From the NCBI GenBank assembly GCA_014529385.2, contig CM043966.1:89000587-89060586 (forward strand): DNA of 60,000 nt, written 5' to 3'. This DNA is from Adiantum capillus-veneris. Its lineage: Eukaryota > Streptophyta > Polypodiopsida > Polypodiales > Pteridaceae. Under the pieces are notes generated by a model. That model saw nothing but the letters and a program-made list of their open reading frames with translations, had not been told where the DNA came from and did not search any database. The position numbers and the translations under genes are program-made. The stretch's first letter is position 1. Every line of letters starts with the position of its first letter. Positions 46,301 through 57,513 of this stretch are shown one piece after another.

Positions 46301-47110
46301 CTTGAAACTTATAGAAATATATATACATAAGGGCATTATTTTTTCAAATTTGAAAAAACTTACAGATTTTAAAAGTAAAGGGTACATTATATTCCTAACA
46401 AAATTCATAGATAAGGGGTTTTACAAACATGTCTTGAACGCACGTGATATGGTAGTTTTACACATAATGAACCCCCCGAGCCTGCCTTCAGCCAAACCCA
46501 TCGCCATCACCACTGCCATATGCAACAAGGGTTCAGTATATCAAGGCGGCTTCTGCACCTTGAAATGTTCTGATATAGGACAATATGGCAGTTCCGTTTC
46601 TGAGTAGATCAGGTCTTGATATGTCAGCTTGTGGCCGCGTTGCTTCAAAAATGCTTTATCATTGTCGATTGCATTCATTTTCTGCAATAGATCGCGCGTC
46701 CCCTACAACAAATGGAGGGCTTCATTGATGATTTCAGCTGTAATTTTTACCTTAACAACTACCCCATCCTTCTCTGTCAGAGTTGCTTCCCCATTGTATT
46801 GAATTGTACTTATGAGCTCGTGAGCTTGTCTGAAATCTGTTCCCCAAGGAGGCAGTCTTAAGAAATTGTCGAGCTGTAGGCACTTGATCCCTGCTTTCAC
46901 TTCTGGTTTCTAGTGCAAAGTCCACATTTCCTGGGGGAAGATGGTGGTCTTTACAATTTCTCCGTCTGCGGCTTGGAACCTTTCGATGAAAATGTTTGCC
47001 AGGATTGCTTCAAGTACTTGTTTGGTGAGGTGAGCTTTTTCATTTGATGAGATATTGGTTATCTCATAGGGTGACACATTCCACTCCCTCTATGTTTTCC
47101 TTCGAGGCAT
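43318..47110 (-). pseudogene. Gag-like coiled-coil protein A of an unusual LTR element
   Basis: From the ATG at 47110 (MPRRK) broken frames give: an N-terminal domain (EKAHLTKQVLEAIL, WGTDFRQAHELIS, VKVKITAEIINEALHLL; 47110-46700); continuation ISEHFKVQK (~46590); a small inserted element (46262-46465); GGPMLTRIAYQALGMIDDLPPA (~46140); a charged K/E/Q-rich stretch (46031-45513); coiled coils (45047-44453); and a C-terminal helical domain (44281-43318: YELKVLESVALLMITPDE, GLYARVMFLPSHYMQTFEEAFMTGFF). It is homologous throughout to 52470-55960. No zinc knuckle, protease or RT is seen. I do not recognise the family; position between leader and polypurine tract suggests a capsid-type or accessory protein. 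Confidence 0.7.
46262..46465. mobile_element. Possible small MITE inside gag-like A
   Basis: AT-rich insert of ~200 bp that interrupts the gag-like homology. Its ends carry an imperfect inverted repeat built on atcacgtg.gttcaa (46268-46283 against 46435-46455). Copy B has no such insert at the matching place. The target duplication was not resolved. Confidence 0.45.
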
Positions 47111-47305
47111 CCTGTTGCCAATTCGTAAGTGAAATCAAGTTTTAGCCATTGATCAAAATTGTTGGAAAGTGTAAACTTGACCATAAAATAAAAAGTGAGC
47201 TTAACTCTGTCAAAACTACTCCAAATTTGACCAAATTTCACCAATGCACCTAGGATTACTATAGGCATAAAATTGTAATGTAACAGATGGATTTGGCAAA
47301 AAGAA

Positions 47306-48312
47306 ACATGGATCGTGATCCATGTTGAGAAGCATTTGAAAATTCTAACTTTGGGAAGTTGCCCCTGGGCATAAGGGGATGCTATTGAGCAATTTTCTCT
47401 GGATTTAGAGCTGGAGGTACATGGATCGGGATCCATGTTGGGCAGTATTTTGGAAATCTGATGATACCATCTGGTAGGGTTCATCTTGATTATGACTTGA
47501 TCCAAGAAGTTTGGGATTTGGATCAATGGTTTGACACTTGGGCTAAATTTTAGAAATCATGGACAAATTCTAAGATTTTGGCTTTTGGAAGTGGATTTTT
47601 GGGATTCAAATGGCTTGAAACTTCATGGCTTGGCTTTCTTGATCATACTGAATTAGACGGCATGGGTTTACTTATTTTGGGCCAGAAGGTACATGGATCG
47701 CGATCCATGTTGGGAAGCATTTGAAAACAGTTCTTGTGCACATTGGTTCCTATAGGTTTTCCTAGTACACTGGTGAAATTTTTTCAACTTTGGACATGTT
47801 TTTCCATAGTTTGCCCCATTTTTTAGTTTATGGCCATATTTTTTCCGTTTTGACCAAATCTGTTTCTGGCAACCACTTTTGGAGTCATGTTTTGCCTGAA
47901 ATCTCTCCTTGCTTTGATTTCTGATGATTGAGGTCTGTAGTTCATAGCTTTGCTTGGTTCCTTGGCAATTTTCCTCGGACATTGAATTCTTTTGAGAAGG
48001 CAAACTGAATCCTGCAAGTTTCACCATTTTGCAAGTAAACTTTTGCTTGGTTTTGATCCCATCGCCATTCTTAGGTTACATTTGTTTGTTGATAGGCTTC
48101 GAGGAGAGTCTGAAGTTTCCCAAATTACTTTAGCAGTACTTTTGACCAAAAGACCATTTACAAACTGAAAGTAGAAATCTAGGTGGGTTTGATGATCTGT
48201 AGAGAACTTTTTGTGATCATTTTGCAACACCAGTACTATTTGTACATTGTCCAGCTAGTGAGCCACTTTTATCCTGATTTTGGCAAAAAGGTACATGGAT
48301 TGCAATCCATGT
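47306..48312. repeat. Four dispersed ATCGCGAT-type palindromes
   Basis: 47306-47325, 47419-47438, 47691-47710 and 48293-48312. The third is a perfect 20-bp palindrome (acatggatcgcgatccatgt); the others vary at the centre (cgtg, cggg, tgca), the last staying palindromic. Each is followed by tgrgna-like sequence (ttgagaagcatttgaaaa, ttgggaagcatttgaaaa), so a unit of ~45 bp is repeated. Confidence 0.88.
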
Positions 48313-48707
48313 TGGGATGCTTTTTGCAAAAACAGTCATGGGGTTTTGTTCCTGAGCCTCTATTGTTGCTCCTATAGAAGTTTCCTCGATTTTAGGGTTT
48401 TGGAAACATGTTCCAGCACCTTTTCCTATTGTTTTAAGCTTGGCTGATTCTCCCAAGTAGTTGGGATCTACTGATGAACTTTTTCTTGTTTTTGATGGGT
48501 TTTGGACTTCCTCATTGGCCCTGTTAGTTTGCCAATTTTGTGACCTTGTACTGCTTCGATTTGTTGTTTTGGTATTGTTGATGCAGTATGGGTCACATGC
48601 ACATGCTCTTGCAAGGTTAATGATCATACCTGTCAAATTTGGTGTAGTGAGATCCACCGAGGTGGTCGCAGCAGGCAGCAGCAACTCCAAAAACTCTATG
48701 CTCCTGT

Positions 48708-48710
<3 letters not shown>

Positions 48711-48777
<67 letters not shown>
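48711..48777. repeat. (CT)n microsatellite
   Basis: A pure 67-bp run in the leader of element A. The opposite-strand Arg-Glu repeat ORFs are artefacts. Confidence 0.97.
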
Positions 48778-48784
<7 letters not shown>

Positions 48785-49367
48785 AATGAGCTTATGTTGC
48801 CCTTTTTGACTATATGATCCCAGTCTACCCGGAATGCTCCATTTATACTTACCTTCATTGCTCATATCTTGTTGGGCACATCACCTACGGTTCGAACCGT
48901 TCGTCATTCTGACACTCAGTTTACAAATGGCGTTCGATCTGCAGTTTTGATCCTTCAAAAGTTGGCTCAAAATTCATCTTGTGTTGAATTTTTCCATATC
49001 TGTCATGTTTGAAGTCCTTGCTTTGAAGTTTTGGCGTTTGCTTTCAAAAGTCGATTCTGACTTTCCTGGCTTGACTTATCAATTTTTTGTTGATTACCGG
49101 TCATTTTTTGCTTTTTTGTAAAAGAAAATTATTTACAATTATTATTAGTCGGCCAAAAATTAGCCAAAATTAGTGTCACCTCCTTATATGCATACTCTTA
49201 TTCTGGTATTAGATGGTGACGGTATGGCTCATGATTATGCCAACTAAGAGTCTGTCAGGCTCTGAAAAACTTGTGTCTTTTAAGGAAACGGGAAAGAAAG
49301 GAAACGAAAAGAAAAGAAAAGAAGTAGGATGATAATAATGGTATATACAAATGATACTCCAACCGCA

Positions 49368-49384
49368 TTTCCCCCCTTCCTAGA
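49368..49384 (-). promoter_or_regulatory. Polypurine tract ending integrase-protease module B
   Basis: The minus strand reads tag gaaggggggaaatg: a stop codon followed at once by the tract, as at 43303-43319. Confidence 0.65.
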
Positions 49385-51525
49385 GTTATTCGTCCACGAC
49401 GAGCATGTGTCACAGTGCATGGGAATAAAGCGCGTGTCTATGCATAGTTGTATAGTGTGGCTCTATGATGCTCATGGAGGATATGCATGGGAAAACAAAT
49501 TGATGTGCAAGAGATAGGTGTTGAACAATATGTTGAGGGGCTGTTGGTGGCGAGGTTCCTTGGAAGCTACGTGGTCCGAACAATAGTAACCGTAGAAGGC
49601 GTGCTCTGTGTTTGACTGTGACCTGCAAAAGTTATGATGCTGCCGATGGGGTCGATTGTTGGCATTTTTTGGGTTGCCATCAAAATTTCTTAGGTATGGA
49701 TCCACTAGAAGAGGCATCATGAAGGTGATGTTGTTTTGGTTGCCATACCCATTTGAGTGTGGTTGGATGTCGAAGAGAGTGGTCCATTGGGTTAGGCTGT
49801 TTGACAACAACGATGGGCAATTCATGATGGTTTAATTCTTATTTTTGTGTAGGCAATGTAGGTTTACGTATATTGATTTGGCGTTTAGGTATACACAATT
49901 GCTTAGGCTTGGTTTCCATGATTGATTTCTTAACCCATATTTTTGTGACCATGGTGGTGGATGATCGTTGAGCTGCCGCATGTGGCGATGGTAGAGGTTC
50001 CCATTCATAGTCCGTTTGTATGAATGGCATGGCTAAAGATTGGCTCTCATGTTCAATGTGTAAAGTGTTGTCCTGCGAGTTTGGTGTGGCCTGATAAGTG
50101 CGCATCCGCGGCACTCCCAGAATAATTGCTTCGTTCAGATGATGATCTTCGACCACATAAAATTGATGTGGATAAACTATCCCATCAATGTTGATTGGCA
50201 AATTTATGTGGCCTAGATTGTCCATAGTACCTCAGTTTGCGACCTTGAATCCCATAGTGTTGGGCATTAGAGGTTCCTGTGTGATTTTTTTGAAAGTGGA
50301 GTAGTTAACCACATTAGCCATGGCCCCTGTTTCCACTAACGCTCTTTCCATGGTGCCATCATCAAGTTGTAACTGAATGCGTAGATCCATTCCTCCTAAC
50401 CATGTAATCGCCATTTGTATGGATGCTATCGGAGCATCCTGAATAGCCACATCCTGTTGTTCTTTCCTCTAGAAGTTTGCTTGTTCCCTGCGTTTCAATA
50501 TTCTGAGCTTGGCCTCCTACTATGCTAGTTCCCAAATGTCATGTGCTTGACATCTGCGTTGAGCTGCTACATGGAGTGTTGCGAGTTCGTCTGGTGTCAG
50601 TGGAAGAAGATATTTCTTTCACCTACAACCACTCGTCCAATTAGGCATCTCCTCTCCCGCCAATGTTGCAAGTTTAACGGCACCACTTTGCAATATATCA
50701 TGGATCACAAAAGGCCCCATTCCTTGCTTTTTGATTTTTTTGGAGTGTTGTTTTAGGGTGTACATGAGAACGTAATCCCCTTTTTGGAACTCCTTACCAA
50801 TCACATGTTGATCATGAAAAGCTTTCATTTGCTTCTTTTGAGCATATATCCCAGCTTTCGCTTTAAGTTTAGTTTCATCTAACTATTCTAGGTTGTCTAG
50901 TCTCTCCGATAGCTCATGGCCCGTCAATCCTAAGTGTGTTGCCACTCTGAGGGATTTGATTAGGAATTCCAATGGTAGTATCGCATTAATTCCGAATACC
51001 AGGTTAAAGGGAGTCGTTCCAATGGAGGTTTTAAAAGCTACATGGTAAGCCCATAAGACGGTGTAGCTTTTGATCCCAATCATTTCTTGAGTCACTGACT
51101 ATTTTGGTGAGCACTGTGCAAAGGATTTTGTTGGTACTCTCTGCCTGTCCGTTGGCTTGAAGATGATAGGGTGCTGACTTGTGATGGACCACCATGACTT
51201 CGTCAAGGAGGCTCTCAATGACGTCGTTCACAAAGTGTGTTCCTCTATCTCGTACTATTTTGATTGGTAGTCCATACCGCGTAAAGATGTTTCGCAAAGG
51301 AACTGAGCCGTAGTCCTTGCATCATTTTTTTGGGTTGCTTTGGCTTCCGTCCACTTCGTCATGTAATCTGTTGCTACGATGATGTATTGTGTGTGTGTGT
51401 CCTGTATCCTGGAGGGTTGATGGGACCAATGAAGTCAACGCCCCATTTGGTAAAAGCACGTACTCCCATCATCGGCCTTAGTGGCATTTCATCTCTCCTC
51501 AGGGGTGGTTTTGTGCTTTGATGTG
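49385..51525 (-). pseudogene. Integrase followed by aspartic protease (module B)
   Basis: On the minus strand, the integrase core reads WGVDFIGPI, DYMTKWTEA, RDRGTHF and NGQAESTNK, giving catalytic D, D and E with ~36 residues between the last two. The C-terminal part is at 50619-51095 (LERLDNLE region, KGDYVLMY, GPFVIHDI, NWISGCR-like). After a ~55-residue linker comes a retropepsin-like domain: GGMDLRIQLQLDDGTMERALVETGAMANVV (about 50230-50420; usual DTGA reads ETGA) and NEAIILGVPRMRTYQ (49839-50225). A further ~200-residue tail ends at the polypurine tract and contains EPHYTTMHRH, conserved in module C. The integrase zinc-binding part and RT are missing; sequence switches to leader-like DNA at ~51525. 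Confidence 0.85.
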
Positions 51526-51990
51526 GGACACATGTCTAACCTCACATTCCTATCTTATTGCAATATTAGCAAGAACCATGATTAATTTGTCAAACCATAG
51601 GACAAAGCTGACTCGACTAGTGAATAGAGGCTACAAGAGGTTGTCAATCTCTTGCAAAACAACTAACAACTTGCATCTAACTCAAGTGACTGAAATCACC
51701 AAAAACTAATCGCTCATTGGCTAGCAAATCACATCCGTTACAGCATCAAATGACATCCAAACGTAATGAAACTTCTAGGACAAGTTTATAAGACCTAAGA
51801 ACACATGCCTATGGCCTCAAATCACACTTTAGGTCAAGTTCCAAAATCGTGATTATTAACAGCAGTGGATTTTTGACCTAGTCGTTTTTGACCCAAAATG
51901 CATCTAAATGCTTAGCAATGATGCCCCAATACCCCGCCTATGCTTAGTTTTCGATTTAAAAGTGTAAATTCCTAGTTATGATGAAATTAG
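51526..51990 (-). other. Leader-like DNA between LTR and module B
   Basis: Non-coding. It contains a half-palindrome at 51844-51860 (aaatcgtgattattaac) matching the leader palindromes at 56151-56751. It directly abuts truncated integrase coding sequence, implying a large internal deletion. Confidence 0.5.
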
Positions 51991-52010
51991 GCCGCGGGTC
52001 AACGACGCCA
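51991..52010 (-). promoter_or_regulatory. Primer-binding site, tRNA-Asp type
   Basis: The minus strand reads tggcgtcgttgacccgcggc, similar to the tRNA-Asp complement TGGCGCCGTTGCCGGGGA. It is located just after the LTR at 52012-52430. Confidence 0.6.
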
Positions 52011-52011
52011 A

Positions 52012-52430
52012 AAGGTACAAAATACTGTGAATGGCTTATGTCAATGCGTAGAGCTCTTACCTACGGTTGCAATGCAACAAACGCATTCACAATGTGACAA
52101 CCGGGGAGGGAGTAGGAAGCGCGAGAAGGAGAGAAGTGAGCGCCATTAGCGCACGCTGTGTATTTCTTATCCAAAAACTTATAAAAAACTTACCAAAATT
52201 GTCTTTTATACCTTAGCCAAGGTTTTTGGGTGGTCAAAAGTAATAATCTGGAGCTCTACCAAAGCTGGGAATTGACTGGCTGATACAATCTAGAAGCTTG
52301 TAGCCCCGGCTCATTAATTACAAAGTTTACCAAGAAAATAGGAGTTATAATATTCTCGATTTATCAAAATAATAATTGTTTTACAAGGAGAACTCCAAAA
52401 ATTGGTGTCGGCGTTAGCTTGCTGCTAACA
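52012..52430 (-). repeat. LTR between gag-like B and module B
   Basis: The ~419-bp LTR starts TGTTAGC on the minus strand right after a polypurine tract and ends at the primer site. A TATA box (ggtataaaag, 52204-52213) is well placed. The start forms a short hairpin (gttagc/gctaac). Having a polypurine tract on one side and a primer site on the other implies a tandem or recombined arrangement. Confidence 0.65.
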
Positions 52431-52469
52431 TTCCCCCCCTCCTCGCCTGTGTCGTCCCTTGACATAGCT

Positions 52470-55400
52470 TTATGGGTTGAAGTAGTCTTCATGTTGACGG
52501 CGGGCGAGGCGGTCTTTCAGTGCTTCCAGTGCCTTTTGGTATCTGATTTTGCGTTCTTTGTCTGGCACTTGCAAAAATTGCATGGTGACTCTGTTTTTCA
52601 GTTCCACTGCTGAGTATCCTACAAATCTTGACATGAGGTTGCTTATCACCGGTGCAAATATCTTCATTCGCCAGGTGAAGAAGCCAGTGTAGAATGCCTC
52701 CTCAAACGCGAGCATATTATGCAAGGGCAGAAACATGCATCGGGCATAAAATCCATAAAGATGCTCAGGATCATTGAAAACCTGTATGCAAGTGAGTAGC
52801 ATCCTGCAAATTTTATATAGCATTGCGTAGGAGAGATCTGGCAGACTCTTGAAGAATGTCATGGCCCCCATTAGGGTTTTCACCATGTATTCTTCTGATG
52901 CTTGGCCTCTCTCTAGAGCTGGTAACCTGGGAAAATTAAGCCATGTTGGCCTGTTCTTCTACAGTGCTTCATGTGCTTGCCATGTCCTTACTCGAGGTAC
53001 ATGATAGAATGTCGAATCTTTTTGTAGGGCCGCAGGTGCTCTTGTGAACAGAATTAGGTATCTTGGATTCTTGTTTAGCTAGCTTTACCTCCACTGCGGA
53101 TAGTCTTTATCTGCGCCATCTTCTTGCATATCCTTGTATAATCTTTCTTTTACATGTAAGAGTTCTACCTTGATGAGAGGGTATGGCAGGGATTGTTGGT
53201 GCCATTGAGCATTGATTTGATTAGGAGTGAGCTGAGTGACGTTGACAGAGTGTAAAACTCTCAACTCCCAATCCATTGCAGCCTTCCACTGCTCATCTTC
53301 CTCCAAGGTGATCTTCTCTTTCAGTGTGTCTTCTTCATCCTTTGACAGCTAGACCATTGGCACTGTATCTTCATTTGTGATTTGGACCTGAAAGTCTTTG
53401 TCACCACTCTGCTCTCCCGTAGACTGCGTCTCAAAGTTAGCAAATAAGACTGAGGGGATGTCCACTTGGGGCGGCTCTGAAGTGCCTGCCTCTTCCTGTA
53501 TATCTGGATTTCCATCTCTGAGGAGTTGGTTCATTCTTTTCAGTTCTAAAATTTCCTTAAGGAGATCCTCCTCTCTTTGGACCCGCATCAGTGCCAGGTC
53601 TCTTGGTTGTGATTGCTCAAGCTTCAACTCCAGTTATAAATCTTTGTTTTCCTTTTCAAGTGCTTTATACACTTCATCTATTCCCTTGATTGAGGCCACG
53701 GCTGGATTTTCTCTTATTTGCCGCAAGAAAGTGGCATGATCATTGATTCTTTGTTCGGAATATTGAAGGAAAGCGTTAGCGACATCTAACTATACTTGAA
53801 TTTTTGAGCTGACAGAGAGGTGGTAAGAAGTTCGTTTGTCACTTCTGTCAGCTGCTCATCTTTCACTTTGCATGCATCAGCTAATTTAGTAAGGAGGTCA
53901 CCCAACTCCTCCGTTTCCTTATGTTGTTTGTCCCTAGCTATCTGATGCCGTTCTGCTTCAGTCTTTAGCTCATGTACTTGCATTTGGAGATCAGTGATAG
54001 TAGCCATTCTGTCGTCGAGATCTCCTTGAAGAGCATCAATGACCATTTCTAGTTCTTTGGCTTTTGTACTGCGGTCAAAGGCTGCTAAGCGGAGTTTCTC
54101 CGTCATGAGTTGCATCTGCCTTGCACACTCGTTTACTTGTATAATCACTTCGTCATTGGATTTCCACTCCTCCTGTCTTGCGAGTTGTGATGTGCCAGCA
54201 GTCGCCTGTGTTGCTTCTTGCTGTGGTGTAGGTGTTGGTGGTTTTGTAGAGGTGGCTGGTTGTTCTTCTCTTTGGCCATCCTGAGGCTTTGATACCTCGG
54301 TAGTTTCTGGCTGAGTGGAAACAACCTGTGTGGTCTCAACCCTTACCATTTCTTCGGTTGTAGGCCTTTCTGTCTTCTCAGTCTTGGTTTCTTCCGCATG
54401 TGTTGTGGTTTGCTCTTTTGATGTATTTTGCTTTTGTTCAGTCTCATCCACCGGCTTGTGAGTTTCCTCGGTCTGCTCTGGTTCTGGTTCAGCTACCTTT
54501 TCCTCATGTTGTTCGGCGTGGTCAGCTTACTGTGTAGCTTCTGTTTGGTGGGTGAATTCAAAATCTTTTTCCTTGTTGGTCGCAGCTTCTTCATTGGTCT
54601 CTTGGCCTGGCGGTGATGATGGTGGAGTAGGCATGGGCTGGTCCTGTTGTTCCGGCGGCGGTGAGGTGGATTGAGGAGATTCCTGGCTCTGCTCTTGAGT
54701 AGCCACTTCCTCAGCTTTCTTTGCCGCTTCTTCGGCTTTCTTTGTCGCTTATTCAGCCTCTTTCAACTTTAAGGCTTCTACCTCTTGGTACATCCTTTCT
54801 AAATAATCTTTGGGATCCTCAGCCTCTCTTCTTGAATGATGCTTCGTTCGAAGTCCTTTCAAGCCGGTGGGTACCCACTTTTATGGGTCTTTTCCTTGTG
54901 CTTGCCTAGTGCGCTCATACGCCTGTTTTTCTCTTTCAAATCTTGCTTGTGTCTGAGCTTGCTCCTCTTGGTGGGCAGCCACAGCTTTTCGCTTCATCTC
55001 TTTCCTCCTAGCTCTTTTTTCTTTGTTGTCAGAGCTTTCACTGCTATGCTACTCTAACGAGTTTTCATCTGATTCATCACCTGATTTAAATGATCTTTTA
55101 CCAGGTCTTATAGCTCTTGGAGAGGTCTGTGCTGCCAAGATCCATGTATTCTGATCCGGGGCAGGCGGTAGGTTGTCAGTTGTGCCAATGGCATGATAGG
55201 CTATTCTTGTTAATACTTCTGGCGCGCCCAAGTATGTTATTTTCCCTTCCTTCTTGGTGGCCTTCAATGTTGTCAAAACATATTGCATGTGGTCCACAAG
55301 CTGCCTCGTTGTTGACTTCAGAATTAGTGTAAAAGTGGTGGCCACGGCATGATTTGGTGTCGTGTACCTTGGTGGCCTTTTTGTTAGGAAATGGAAGTGT

Positions 55401-55960
55401 TGATGGTATAGACGGGCTGGCTCTTCCACCTGTTTGTGGATGAGATCAGTGAATGTAGCCGCAGTTGTTTCCTTTGTAAATGTGCCCGCTGTCTTCCTGT
55501 CTCTTGCCCGCATGGTCATCCCTTCAGTGGGCAGTCTGAGTCCCTCTACCACAATATCCTTTGTAATTACAACCTTTACCTTATTTCCTTGGTTGTCTGA
55601 TATCTGGGCACTTCCGTCTTCTTTGATCATGGACAAAGGCTCGTAAGCTTTCTGAAAGTCCACCCCGTAAGGCTCTTGTTCATAGAAATGTCGGAGCCCC
55701 AACCTGCGGTTAGCCTCTTTGGTTTCCGGCTTTGCAGCTACATCATAGACCTCTTTAGGCAAGAGCTGCAACTCTACCTGATATCCTTTTTCACTCTTAA
55801 ACCTGCCAGTGAATAATGTGGTGTGGTGCTCCTCCAACTGTTCTTTAGAAAGGTAGGATGCTTTTGCCGCCTTTACTGTCGGGGTCCAGTTGATACGGGG
55901 ACAATTCTTGCAGTTTCTCCTTTTGGTTTAACTTCTTCTTGGCCTTCTCCGCGGCTTGCA
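52470..55960 (-). pseudogene. Gag-like coiled-coil protein B
   Basis: The better copy of the family. N-terminal domain 55960-55050: INWTPTVKAAKASYLSKEQLEEHH, YGVDFQKAYEPLSMIKEDG, VKVVITKDIVVEGLRLP, PARLYHQHFHFLTKRPPRYTTPNH, ITYLGAPEVLTRIAYHAIGTTDNLPPAP. Then a charged Q/E/P-rich region (55050-54150), coiled coil (54150-53400) and C-terminal helical domain 53306-52470 with GFYARCMFLPLHNMLAFEEAFYTGFF. About 1150 residues in all, with roughly eight stops and a frameshift near 53785. The frame ends ~25 nt before a polypurine tract (52431-52445). It lacks a zinc knuckle. The exact start is uncertain; homology to copy A begins near 55960. Function is not known. Confidence 0.72.
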
Positions 55961-57492
55961 TTGCTCCTGTTCAGTGAGTAGAGTGCAAAGTTAGCAGAGT
56001 TGTCAAATTTTTTCTTTGGAATGTCCTTTTAGACTGAAATGTTGATAATCTAGTCCAAATTGCTTCAAATCAATTTTTGAACAAGCAAAGATGCATAAAA
56101 TCATGCAAGGAACAAAACTCTATGGTCAAAAAAAAAAATTTGCAACCAAAGTAAATAATCGCGATTATTTACAGCTAGGAAAATTTTCAACTTTTTTGCA
56201 AACTTGGCTTTATAGGGTTGAAGTATATGCCAATTGCATGCTTTGAGGGAAATATGGGCTCATTAGAATGCATAGGGTGGAAATGGTACCAGATTTTGGG
56301 TTTAGGTCACTGAAACAATAGATATAAAGGAAATTTGAGATTTTGAAATCCAAATTGACTCAAAATTGGCTAGTGGGCTTATCTCAACATGCTCTTTGGA
56401 TGTATGATGACAAAATATCCAAATTCCCCAATTTTGACCAAAAAGTAAATAATCGCGATTATTAACTTTTCTTCCAAAATTGATATTTTTTGGCATATAT
56501 TGGTTCTAGGCATGGTAAAGAGCTTGGGTATGAGTTATGAGGTGATTTGGATCAAGAAAAGTTGTTCATAACCCAAATTTTGGCTTACACAGACTTCTTT
56601 GTGTTTTTTAGCAGTTTTGCAAGTAAAGGGTGGTCATTTTAGCTCATACTTGATTTTTGGCATGTAATAGGTGTGTATGCATGATAGGTGAGGTGAATTG
56701 ACAATTTCCAAGAAAAAAATGTTTCAAAAGTAAATAATCGTGATTATTTACTACAGTGACAAAAACTTGCAAATCTCACAAATTTTGACGTAAACATGTT
56801 TCATACACCTAATACAAGTCCTAAATTGAATTTGGTCAAGTTTGGTCATGTCGGTATCACTTGGTGCTCTGCCGACTCTGAAATCATCATTTTTTTTGTG
56901 ATTACTCTGTCTGTTGGGTTGGTTGGTCAACTTTGAGGCTTTGGACTTGTCCGTAACCTCGTCGTGAAGCTACCTATTCAATTTTGGCTCATTTGGAGTC
57001 ATTTTGTCCTCGTATGTCGAATTTGACGCTTTGTAACCTTCGAGCCGTTTTTCGTCTTCGAGCTTGATCACCAACGTGTCTTTCGTTTTTCCAACTGAGC
57101 TTCCCTGTTATTTATTATTAATTTTTAACCTTTTTAATTTAAAAACTCAAGAAAATAGAAAAATGCATTAAAAATAAAAGTGAAAATCTAATAATTAAGA
57201 AAATCCCTTGAAAAACACAACTTTATTGTTTTTTGTTGGATTTCTCCATTGTTAAGCCTCCTTTTCACAAAAATGATGAAAAATACCCAAATAATGACTA
57301 TTTTTGATGATTTTCTGATAGTATATACACTATTTACACTCATTGGGAAGATATTATCAGTGACTTGTCCCTTGTTGATGAATTATAAGGGCATTATTAG
57401 GTAATTTTGCAAAAAAATCACACATTAACATGGAACTTTTTCCTCCCTCTTCAAACATTACCCTTAGTTACTTAGTACTTTAGTACTTAGTG
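55961..57492 (-). other. LTR and leader region ahead of gag-like B, with palindromes
   Basis: Non-coding, AT-rich. It contains three palindromes (see 56151-56751) and, near 57465-57493, short repeats of acttagt. A second purine tract (gaagagggaggaaaaag, minus strand) lies near 57440. LTR limits and primer site were not resolved. Confidence 0.45.
56151..56751. repeat. Three dispersed palindromes with core AATCGCGATT
   Basis: 56151-56172 is a perfect 22-bp palindrome whose inner 20 bases are taaataatcgcgattattta. 56445-56466 is the same with one change. 56730-56751 has cgtg at the centre. They are ~290 bp apart. They share the core atcgcgat with the palindromes ahead of gag-like A but have different arms. 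Confidence 0.9.
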
Positions 57493-57513
57493 CCCTTCCA
57501 CCCCTCCTAGATG
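57493..57513 (-). promoter_or_regulatory. Polypurine tract ending module C
   Basis: The minus strand reads tag gaggggtggaaggg, again a stop codon running into a purine tract. Confidence 0.55.

Larger units (their letters stand above)
47111..49367 (-). other. LTR and leader region ahead of gag-like A, with palindromes
   Basis: Non-coding. On the minus strand it runs from the polypurine tract at 49368 to the ATG at 47110. It holds a TATA-like tataaatgg (about 48840-48850), a (CT)n tract at 48711-48777, and four 20-bp palindromes of the form acatggatcgcgatccatgt (47306, 47419, 47691, 48293). Its LTR/leader boundary and primer site were not found. Confidence 0.5.

Noticed and set aside
47306-48312. 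CRISPR-like array
   Set aside because: The repeats are palindromic and unevenly spaced (113 to 602 bp) in a plant retroelement leader; no cas genes are present.
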